Positions 48,991 through 59,359 of a DNA stretch of 64,000 bases are shown piece after piece; position 1 is the first letter of the stretch, and every line of letters starts with the position of its first letter. A program made the position numbers and the translations under genes. Origin of the DNA: Sipunculus nudus. Its lineage: Eukaryota; Annelida; Sipuncula; Golfingiida; Sipunculidae. Under the pieces are notes generated by a model. The model made no database searches. It was given only the letters and a program-made list of their open reading frames with translations, and had not been told where the DNA came from. The stretch spans positions 69,325,916 to 69,389,915 of the forward strand of contig CM049315.1 of the NCBI GenBank assembly GCA_026874595.1. Direction: 5' to 3'.

Positions 48991-49675
48991 TATAATCGGT
49001 ATATTGCGATGACTTATTTAAAAACAATAAACATTTAAAATCGATATTGGACGTGCCTTGTTATATGTTTCATTACGAAATATAATGTATAAAGAAACTG
49101 TATTTGAAACTATTTATAAAATCGTTTTATCGAACAGATGAATATTATTATAGAAACACCCAAGTCTCCAGGAAAATCCGACGTGTTGCCAAAAAAAATC
49201 CTGTCAGGATTCTTCCTTTTGAAGCTTAGGCCGAGAAAAAAATGTTGGTTTAACAAAAATGGAATAGTGCGAGTCGAATTAATACTCAAAAGTGTACAGG
49301 TTTAGCAATAGTAAACACGAAATCACATCCGACTTCCCAGGAATTATGAAATAAAATGATTACGTCGGTCACGTTGGTGACAACAATGGCGTTGCTAAAC
49401 ACCGTGATAGCTGAATGTACGGACGTTACTGGGGTGATGAACTTATGACGCAGATTGGAATTAATTAATTATACGTCGTGAATGCCTTATATGATACAGA
49501 TTGACTTACTACCTTTCGCATGTCGTTTTTACAGTGCAAGTTCAACAATTTTTCTCGTCCTGTAGAGGGTGTATTCATGTCCCCCCCCCACCCCTTCCGA
49601 AGGACGATGGAAGTAAACCCCATCGGCTGGTCAGTCAAGTTTGTTATAGATATATCTATATAGTTGTCTTGCTTC

Positions 49676-49677
<2 letters not shown>

Positions 49678-49717
<40 letters not shown>
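49678..49717. repeat. (TA)n microsatellite, copy 1
   Basis: About 40 bases here, against about 18 bases at the matching place in copy 2 (57853-57870). Confidence 0.9.
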
Positions 49718-49721
<4 letters not shown>

Positions 49722-51086
49722 CATCGTGGGGAGAGTACCTTTCTTGAGCTTATCACCCCCCACCCCCCCAAAGAAAATATAACAAACGCCCCTGGTCACA
49801 TCTTAGACGCGATAACAAGTGACTGCACCAAGATGTTGGTTATCATCATTGAGATAAAATTTGCAATAACCAGAATTAAAAAAAAAAAAAATGTCCAATT
49901 ATTTTCCTTTTCCAGAAGACATTGTTCACCGTAACATGATGATTTATTTAACCTATTAGTGGCCCTAGTGTGTGACCAGTAGCACATCCAGCTTTTTGAT
50001 GTGGCCTACCATTTTGTTAGTCAAAACCCGTTCACATCTAAATGGACCAGATAGCTAAGAGAAACAGGTATGGGTAACGCACAAGTAAGTTAACAGAAAA
50101 TAAACGAATCCACTCGCACAATTCAAATCATTACCGGTATGAATTCAATTAACCGTTTGTATCGACTCACTATACTCAATATATCGTACCTATCTGTGCA
50201 CACATATCGACTGAATGTAAAATTTACCATTTTGTTCATAAACTTTTCAACCCACTTGATATATTCTTTATATTCACCAACCTATTACCAGTATATGAAA
50301 AAAATTGTGAGATGATCGTTCCAGGGTCAGGGGTCAACATAGATGCTGTTTGGGATTCAGTCAAGCCGGGACGTTTACCTTTGAAAGTTTTATGGGGATG
50401 TGGTTTCTTATAAAGAGAAGAGTTGTCTGTTGTCTCTGTCTGTCTGTCTCTCTTGGGTACGTATTTCTCCCCCACTCTCCCTCTATCTCTCTTTTTTTTC
50501 TCTCTCTCAATACATGCGACGGAATCAGTAAACTCTTTTATACACAGAACTTTATTACCAGTATTTATTACCAATATGTGTAGATATTTTATGTGCCTGC
50601 AAGCCGCACATGTATAGCAAATCTATTCAAATGCCTGACATTACATTTAAACACTTGACTGTTATTGTAACAAATGGCGGTAGAACTTGTAAGACTTTTA
50701 CAGCAAATAATCAGAAACACTAGGTTCACCGAGGTAACCTCGGTTTTTTATCATCATCATCATAAGAAAATGAGAAACATGTATATCACACTCTCTCCAC
50801 ATGCTTTAAATCAGTCCATGTGTATGAGCTCATTTCCCGAAAGTAGTCTTTGGCTGCATCATACCATTCCGCTCGGTTTCTCGGCTCCCTCTTTTCAGTC
50901 TCCACAGTCTCTGTAGAGTTCTTGGTGCCCTTTACCAATCGATGGACATGCATGGTCCATCCTACAGACGTTTAGTGTACCTTTGTGAGCACCTCTGTGA
51001 ACTCCAAGTGATGAGGTCTGCGGTTCTTACAGATTGTCTGTAGCCATCTGTGTGTTAGCTCCATATGAATCTTGTTGAAATCCCGC

Positions 51087-51183
51087 TCAAGGCGTCTGTG
51101 CTTCTCTCAGTTTGTGAAGAACTGCTGGTAGAGCGTCCATTTTCTGCCTCACTTTTAAAGGGATATGATCGTTTTCCTTGAAA
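51087..51183 (-). CDS. PLK4: PLK4-like gene, last exon (exon 7)
   Basis: After an acceptor ATTTCAG (AG at 51185-51184), 97 nt encode FKENDHIPLKVRQKMDALPA, then eleven more residues to TGA at 51089-51087. This matches the C-terminal helix that closes polo box 3 of PLK4 proteins. Its first base completes the split Ser codon left by exon 6 (AG+T), so phase agrees. The exon exists only in duplication copy 1: copy 2 lacks it together with the acceptor G. It must therefore be reached by splicing over about 8 kb from exon 6 in copy 2, or from the damaged exon 6 of copy 1. Confidence 0.75.
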
Positions 51184-51485
51184 CTGAAATATGTACAAAC
51201 ACAAACAAATAAAAAACTGTCAGAAAATTATATTCTGAGTAAATTTATATTTTTATTATCCTCCAATTATTACTATCATTTTAAATTCGTGACTTCTACT
51301 AAGCCTGATTTAATATTATAAAATAAAACTTCTTTAACATTTAAAAAGTAGGCTACTTACCCAGATCAAAATCCGAAATTTGTACATGTTTCTCTGGGAA
51401 TACATACTTTGTATTTTGTTGCATTAAAAATGTCCCTTTCTTGATTTTACCATTCTGTTGTTCAAGTGACATTAAGTATACACAC

Positions 51486-51851
51486 CTTGATGCGTTTCCT
51501 TTTGGACACGTGTACTTGATGACCATGGGGTTTGGTTGCAGTGAGAGTTCTGACCCGTCATCGAAATGAACAGACACTTACTTGTTTGACCACTGAATTC
51601 CCCAGCCGATACCGGGGACGTTAACTTGGCAGAGCATCCTTGGTGACGGTAAAGGGAAACTGTTACAGCCAGAGGCAAACGACAATGTTTCATCCTGGTT
51701 TGGCGCCATTTCAACAGACGACAGCGTCTCATCTGGTTTTGCAGATATATCTGTCCTCCCGTCGATTGGCGTGCTGCTTCTTAGGTTTTCTTTCACAGAC
51801 GACGAACCTGATGAATTGGCCGTAGACTTCGGAATGCCATGGCATGGACGT
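51486..51851 (-). pseudogene. PLK4: Duplicate PLK4-like exon 6 with stop codon
   Basis: Same 366-nt exon as 59360-59725, with the same acceptor and donor. A single base change turns the Lys-Glu codons AAG GAA into AAG TAA (stop at 51580-51578) inside polo box 3. The change also writes GTAAGTG, a good 5' splice site. Because the exon is a multiple of three, including it between exon 6 and exon 7 would keep frame but end translation. Confidence 0.75.
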
Positions 51852-52528
51852 CTGTATAGATAGAAAGAAATAATGGTGATTAGAGACCAATTAACCTTGT
51901 AAAAGTAAAGGACTAAACATATTATTGCATTTAATTGTTCTGAAGGCATTCTATCATACAAATTTATCATATTATTATTTAGATCTATCTATTTTTTTAG
52001 GAATGACCCAAACATATAAATCAGAACTTTCTCAGACTAACGTCCCCCTTTTTGGTGTATAAATCTATTTATAAAGTCACTATAAAAGATATCATTTATA
52101 GCCAAAGAGGAAATTGAATGTTTAACAACTGACATGCAGCACAATTAAAAAAAATAAAACTGTGAGAATTAATAAGAATATGACTTTTAATAAGAATATG
52201 AAAAGAGATGACTTTTGATGAAAATGTAAAGTGTAAAAGACGGACGTCATTGAACAATTTGTCTAAAATACGATTTCTTTCACGCGGCTGTGGTTGTGAA
52301 GGACCATTCCCTTTATGGGAATGCGGTGCATGTCCGACCTGTCATACGACACAATTTGTGTCAAATCAAGTAGCGACTCGTCGGCACACGCATAGGGTCG
52401 GACGAGGTATTCAGCTTAATTGCATACGTCACTCAAGAGGTTTCCCAAAATTATTCGCGCTTAACAGAATATGCCACGGGAAGAAACCAGGTTCTCCGCT
52501 CAAAAACTGATAGATTTAGACATAATCA

Positions 52529-52529
<1 letters not shown>

Positions 52530-52610
<81 letters not shown>
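52530..52610. repeat. (TA)n double microsatellite, copy 2 only
   Basis: Two AT runs split by TAAATA, inside the ~330 bp that copy 1 lacks. Confidence 0.9.
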
Positions 52611-52615
<5 letters not shown>

Positions 52616-53090
52616 GTATATTACAATGCATAATACATCTTATCCGCGACCGAATAAAATAAATCGGCATTTCCCTCACCGCATTAGCCTGGCACAAGCA
52701 CGTAAAAGGAATGAATGTGAAGCTTAACACAGGGACAAGTATTATTTATGCATGATCAACTTTTCTTTAAGTACTGACTTGAGGACTTTCTTGAAGGACT
52801 GCCGGTATTTAAGTTGAAAAGAGACAAAATTAAACATTGAAACGCCAATGCTATTCTGTTCTGTACACTTTCTGTAACTCTCACTTGTACAATTTATATT
52901 CAAATAAATTGTCCTTATCACACTTACCACAACTAGCTGTCCATAATGATTGAATATAGGTTTTAAAATTCTCCTGATGTTTAGGTTGTACATAACTCCA
53001 TTCGCATAATAAGAAAAATTCAGGTTCTCGTGCTACTCTTGACTCGTATAATTATTTGATATGACATTAATTTTGGATTTGTACTTTCAG

Positions 53091-53258
53091 GTGTTTGATG
53101 GTAACATGGACGCTACAACAAAAGTAAAGGTTGCCTTGCCGATTCAAGTGAGAGTACGCTATTTGCGCGTTATTGTTGAGTCCTACAAATGTATCAATGA
53201 TATTGGTGTGATCTGTGCACGTTTTGAACTGTATGGCTGCCAACTGTTATTGAATTAA
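53091..53258 (+). pseudogene. Duplicate of gene D exon 5
   Basis: 56 codons starting after the acceptor TACTTTCAG, identical to 44921-45088 apart from one residue (Val for Ala in the RxRYLRV motif). Fully open with its own stop. It lacks the other exons, and the downstream AATAAA of copy 1 reads AAAAAA here. Transcripts of gene D meet the copy 1 exon first, so this one is probably unused. Confidence 0.75.
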
Positions 53259-53539
53259 TTAAATACCGAGGACAAGACTTTTCAAAGGTCATTTTAAATA
53301 TTGTGACTCATGGATATAAACCGTTTCGCCAGCATTGTTCGATTGAGTCGAATCCGTGTGTTGTCAGTTATGTTTAAAATCTTATACAGGTATCTATATA
53401 ATTTGAGTAACATAGATGAAAATAGAACCAACTGATATGGCGAATACCTTCGCCAGTAATTCAATTGAACAAAACCTTAAAAAAAAGTTCACTCTTTACG
53501 CATAATTATTGTCTAACTCCTCCACTTGACCTTCTTCCT

Positions 53540-53985
53540 TTAGCACTGTTTCTCAGTATCGAGTACAAGGGCTGTTTTTTTGGTATCGAGTCCAGGGGCT
53601 ATTTTCCGAGTATCTAGTCTAGGGACTGTTTCTGGGTATTGAGTCTAGGAACCGTTTTCTGGGTATCAAGTCCAGGGACTGTGTTCTGGGTATCAAGTCT
53701 AGAGACTGTTTTGCTGGGTATCGAGTCCAGGGACTGTTTTCTTAGTATCGATTCCAGGGACTGTTTTTTGGGGGGAGGGGGTTCGAGTCAGGGACAGTTT
53801 TCTGGATATGGATCCTAGGGACAGTTTCTGGGTATCGAATCCAGGGACTGCTAATGGGTATCGAGTCCAGGGACTGTGTTGTGGGTATGGAGTCAAGGAA
53901 CGGTTTTCTGGGTGTCGAATCCAGGGACCATGTTCTGGGTATGGAGTCTAAGGAACTGTTTTCTGGGTATCAAATCCAGGGTATT
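53540..53985. repeat. 27-29-bp minisatellite, duplication copy 2
   Basis: Same array as 45370-45815, with a few unit-level differences. Confidence 0.85.
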
Positions 53986-54929
53986 TAACTCAGAGTTAAA
54001 ACTAGCCTGGCAATACTGCGCCTGCATTGTTTCAAGCATCCTGTACAAACTCAGCTGGAGACGATACCCAACAAATATTGGCTTCGAGTGGACAAATAGA
54101 AGGAGTTCGATAATGTATATCACGAAATCAATGTGAAAATAGTATATTCCTTCTAGAATTATTATTGAAATACACTGAAAATATGTTGTGATGAAATATA
54201 ACTTGTACCCATCGTCTCAGTCTCTTGAAATCATATATTTATTTATAATACACCCAAACTTCAAATTTAAATTTACTGAAGACGTTGGGGTGGTAGTGCA
54301 ATCTGTTGGGTTCGCATCAATTCAAGTATACATGCAAATGTGCACTCCATTTCTAACAGTGCTTTTTCATTTTCATCTGCTTGTCGAACTGTTATTTTTC
54401 CGAAGTAAAACAAAGTGACGTGATTCTGTTGGGAAAAATAATCAATTTTACATTCACGGATGACTTCCTTACATTCATGCAACAGTTATTAATAAGGAGG
54501 ATGTTTTTACTTGGAAAGTTTGTTTCTGCAATGAATTTATAACTTTGACCAGAAATATGAATGCGCAGATCGTAAGTTTTGTAAAGATTTATGCAAATGA
54601 GGTATATTAAGAGTGGTCTCTTGCTGAGAAATCACTGGAGCGATTTTGGGACAGAAGCGGTCACTCTGTATCAATATCTTCCGTGATACATGGAGGACAA
54701 CTGGTAAGTGTAAACCTTATTTTCAATGAATAATTTCGGAATTCTATAAGTTCCCATCAGTCTACACACTTCTGTCTGGTATTAATAATTATTCTTGTTT
54801 TATACTACTCCAAGAATAACAAAATGTTATGACGCTCATGTCCGGATTACTTTCATGGCGTTATTCTCGTAACAAGTGTTTTAGCCTATTATGTCAATAA
54901 CTACCACACAGCAAAATTTTTTGTCCTCT

Positions 54930-57170
54930 AGGGATCTCTAGCCAAGTGAATTTTCACTGGTCAAGGTTTGCCTCCACAAATTTCCTACCCAATAACCAGT
55001 ATGGACAGCTAATTGTGGTCTTTCAAAAGTAACTGTAACAACACAGGCTTATCCACAAAGCTTAACAATAGGGACCAGAACAACACTCACTAAATGAAGG
55101 TTCTGCCTGAATGAATTCCGAAGGGTAATCTCCGGGTAATGCTTAAAGAAAAAAAAAAAAGGAGTTGGGGCCTGAAAGGCCGTTTGACATTACGCATGCC
55201 ACACTCTCAAATCAAAACCTGAAAAGGTGTACGGTCACAAGGCACTTTGTGACATCACTTCTCCCTTAAAAAAATGCTCAGTTTTTTTATAAGAAAAAGT
55301 GGACAAAATAAATCCTGTAATCCAACATTTTACTCACAAAACTTATGAGAGGTTGATAGCTGATGTCTGGTAAAATTGAAAACTATAGATAGAAATATAG
55401 CATACAGGGATCGTGTCTCGTCACAATCTGTCATTTAATGTCTCTGGGATGTATATGCCACTCAGCTTATAAATTTAAATGAACTTAGCCTAAGGCTGGG
55501 ACGCGGCTGATAAAATCAGCCCGCACAATCCGATCTCCTAGGCACAGACTCAACAGTATACTGATACTCCTGTAAGAGTATTGCCCATCGCATTATGCGT
55601 TTGTTCAAGCACTTGGCTTTCTGAATTTAGGCAAGAGGTTTGTGATCTGTCTGAATCACAAACTGTCTTCCAAACAAATACATATCAAATTTGTTAACTG
55701 CCCAGACAATGGACAATGCTTCTCTTTCAATGACCGAGAACTTTTCCTCTCTTTGAACAAGCTTACGGCTCGCAAAAGCCACTGGATGCAAAATCCCTTC
55801 ATGCTCTTGCATGGAAATCGCTCCAATTCTTTATCGGAAGCATCAGTTCTCAGAATGAAACATTTTTAGAAGTCTGGGAGTTGCAAGACTGGTGGTTTCA
55901 CCAACAAACATTTGAGAGTTTGAAACGCTCTCTCCTGAGCTTGTCCCCAGGTAACCTTATTACTCTGTCCCTTCTTGCTTAAATCTGTTAAGGGCACGGC
56001 CACTTCAGCATAATGAGGGATAAATTTACGGTAATAACCCGTCAAACCTATGAAAGACCTAACCTCTTTCTTGGTGGTTGGTCGTTTTGCATTACTGATT
56101 TTCTCGTGTAAGACTGGGTCAGTTCCAAGCCTGCCTATTCCTATTTTATGGCCAAGAAAACCAAGGTTTGTGTAACCAAGGAAACACTTCTTTGGTTTTG
56201 CCGCTTAATTAGCAGACTGAAGTATGCCAAATACCTTCTCAAGGAGTTTTACATGGTCTGGCCTGTTTTCAGTGTTACACAGGACATCATCGATGTAATA
56301 AGTCACCCCAGAACATGAGCAAACAATTTGCGCATCATTCACCAGAATACTGCGTCTGCCACAACAAACCCGAAAATGGCTTGAAGTTAAAATGATATTA
56401 TGTATTTGGGGTTACAAAGGATGTCAACTCTTTAGACCCGTCAGTCATTGGGATCTGTCAATATCCTTTTGGTAGATCAATTATGGAAAAAAAAATCTAC
56501 TATTTCTCAATTCGGCAAACATATGTTTTTGGAAATCAATGCAAAAGCGAACCGAATTGTCGGGCTTCCGAACCATGACCACAGGTGCTGAATATCTTGA
56601 ATTAGATCTTTCGATCACCCCTAGAGATATCATATCACTTATCTCTTTATCCAGGGTTTCTTTCATGGCATGAGGTACGTTGTAAGGTTTAGACCTAACA
56701 GGAAGGTGAGAAGTGAGCTGGAGATCACATTCAAGGACTTTTTGTCCGTTTTGGCACATCTGTAAATGTGCTTTCATACCTGTTTACAAGGTCTATCAAC
56801 TCAGCTTCCTGTTGAGGGGAAAGTTCATCACATATATTTACCTGCTCAGGTCCTTGTGTGTGATTAACACTTGGCATTGGAACAATACACTTTTCATTAC
56901 CAATATCAAAATCCGTAGTCCTATCCTAACTTTGATCTGACATATTACATCCGTAGATTGTAATCCAGCCAAAATGGTACTATCACAGGGCAAATCAAAT
57001 AACCCCATAGCACTTTGCTCGGAATCACCTGGTGGTCTTGTGAGGTACCATTCAACAAGTTTATGTGAAATGTTTTCACCTTACCTTTTACCTTTATCCG
57101 GTAATCGCAGTCATTGAAAACTTCGAAAGGACCCTCCCACTGTAGCACCAACGCTTTACAACCCGACCAT
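54930..57170 (-). mobile_element. Gmr1-like Ty3/gypsy remnant, copy 2
   Basis: Same fragment as in copy 1. Here the RT N-terminal part is open over 98 codons (56777-56481: LPVRSKPYNVPHAMKETLDK, NSVRFCIDF) and the RNase H end keeps a DFISRV-like ending. The LTR-like boundary TGATGTCAC is at 55257. It shares its truncation and most frameshifts with copy 1, so the element was already dead before the duplication. Confidence 0.75.
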
Positions 57171-59359
57171 TATAATCGGTATATTGCGATGACTTATTTA
57201 AAAACAATAAACTTTTAAAATCGATATTGGACGTGCCTTGTTATATGTTTCATTAGGAAATATAATGTATAAAGAAACTGTATTTGAAACTATTTATAAA
57301 ATCGTTTTATCGAACAGATGAATATTATTATAGAAACACCCAAGTCTCCAGGAAAATCCGACGTGTTGCCAAAAAAAAATCCTGTCAGGATTCTTCCTTT
57401 TGAAGCTTAGGCCGAGAAAAAAATGTTGGTTTAACAAAAATGGAATAGTGCGAGTCGAAAGTGTACAGGTTTGGCAATAGTAAACACGATATCACATCCG
57501 ACTTCCCAGGAATTATGAAATAAAATGATTACGTCGGTCACGTTGGTGACACCAATGGCGTTGCTAAACAACACCGTGATAGCTGAATGTACGGACGTTA
57601 CTGGGGTGATGAACTCATGACGCAGATTGTAATTAATTAATTATACGTCGTGAATGCCTTATATGATACAGATTGACTTATTACCTTTCGCATGTCGTTT
57701 TTACAGTGCAAGTTCAACAATTTTTCTCGTCCTGTAGAGGGTGTATTCATGTCCCCCCCCCCCCACCCCTTCCGAAGGACGATGGAAGTAAACCCCATCG
57801 GCTGGTCAGTCAAGTTTGTTATAGATATATCTATATAGTTGTCTTGCTTCAGATATATATATATATATATGAAACATCGTGGGGAGAGTACCTTTCTTGA
57901 GCTTATCAACCCCCCCCCCCCCAAAGAAAATATAACAAACGACCCTGGTCACATCTTAGACGCGAAAACAAGTGACTGCACCAAGATGTTGGTTATCATC
58001 ATAGAGATAAAATTTGCAATAACCAGAATTTAAAAAAAATGTCCAATTATTTTCCTTTTCCAGAAGACATTGTTCACCGTAACATGATGATTTATTTAAC
58101 CTATTAGTGGCCCCTAGTGAGTGACCAGTAGCACATCCAGCTTTTTGATGTGGCCTACCATTTTGTTAGTCAAAACCCGTTCACATCTAAATGGACCAGA
58201 TAGCTAAGAGAAACAGGTATGGGTAACGCACAAGTAAGTAAACAGAAAATAAACGAATCCACTCGCACAATTCAAATCATTACCGGTATGAATTCAATTA
58301 ACCGTTTGTATCGACTCACTATACTCAATATATCGTACCTATCTGTGCACACATATCGACTGAATGTAAAATTTACCATTTTGTTCATTAACCTTTCAAC
58401 CCACTTGATATATTCTTTATATTCACCAACTTATTACCAGTATATAAAAAAAATTGTGAGATGATCGTTCCAGGGTCAGGGGTCAACATAGATGCTGTTT
58501 GGGATTCAGTCAAGCCGGGACGTTTACCTTTGAAAGTTTTATGGGGATGTGGTTTCTTATTAAAGAGAAGAGTTGTCTGTTGTCTCTGTCTCTCTGTCTC
58601 TCTTGGGTACGTATTTCTCCCCCACTCTCCCTCTATCTCTCTTTTTTTTCTCTCTCCCAATACATGCGACAGAATCAGTAAACTCTTTTATACACAGAAC
58701 TTTATTACCAGTATTTATTACCAATATGTGTAGATATTTTATGTGCCTGCAAGCCGCACATGTATAGCAAATTTATTCAAATGCCTGACATTACATTTAA
58801 ACACTTGACTGTTATTGTAACAAATGGCGGTAGAACTTGTAAGACTTTTACAGCAAATAATCAGAAACACTAGGTTCACCGAGGTAACCTCGGTTTTTTT
58901 ATCATCATCATCATAAGAAAATGAGAAACATGCATATCACACTCTCTCCACATGCTTTAAATCAGTCCATGTGTATGAGCTCATTTCCCGAAAGTAGTCT
59001 TTGGCTGCATCATACCATTCCGCTCGGTTTCTCGGCTCCCTCTTTTCAGTCTCCACAGTGAAATATGTACAAACACAAACAAATAAAAAACTGTCAGAAA
59101 ATTATATTCTGAGTAAATTTATATTTTTATTATCCTCCAATTATTACTATCATTTTAAATTAGTGACTTCTACTAAGACTGATTTAATATTATAAAATAA
59201 AACTTCTTTAAAGTTTAAAAAGTAGGCTACTTACCCAGATCAAAATCCGAAATTTGTACATGTTTCTCTGGGAATACATACTTTGTATTTTGTTGCATTA
59301 AAAATGTCCCTTTCTTGATTTTACCATTCTGTTGTTCAAGTGACATTAAGTATACACAC

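Noticed and set aside
50790-51086. Extra coding exon after the PLK4-like stop (minus strand frames with HRRLERDFNKIH and NRAEWYDAAKDYF)
   Set aside because: The frames are interrupted by stops, differ from each other in phase and lie directly after the exon 7 stop. They are best read as 3' UTR, and the first is absent from copy 2.
52471-52730. Open frames of Ile-Tyr repeats
   Set aside because: Direct translation of (TA)n microsatellites, as also at 1811, 8749, 16206 and 49501.
59235-59359. Coding continuation of exon 6 (minus) to ...ISDFDLGK
   Set aside because: The frame is open for about 40 more codons, but a donor AAG-GTGTGT at 59360 joins in phase to exon 7 with a clear PLK4 C-terminal match. 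The longer ending is kept only as a possible retained-intron product.
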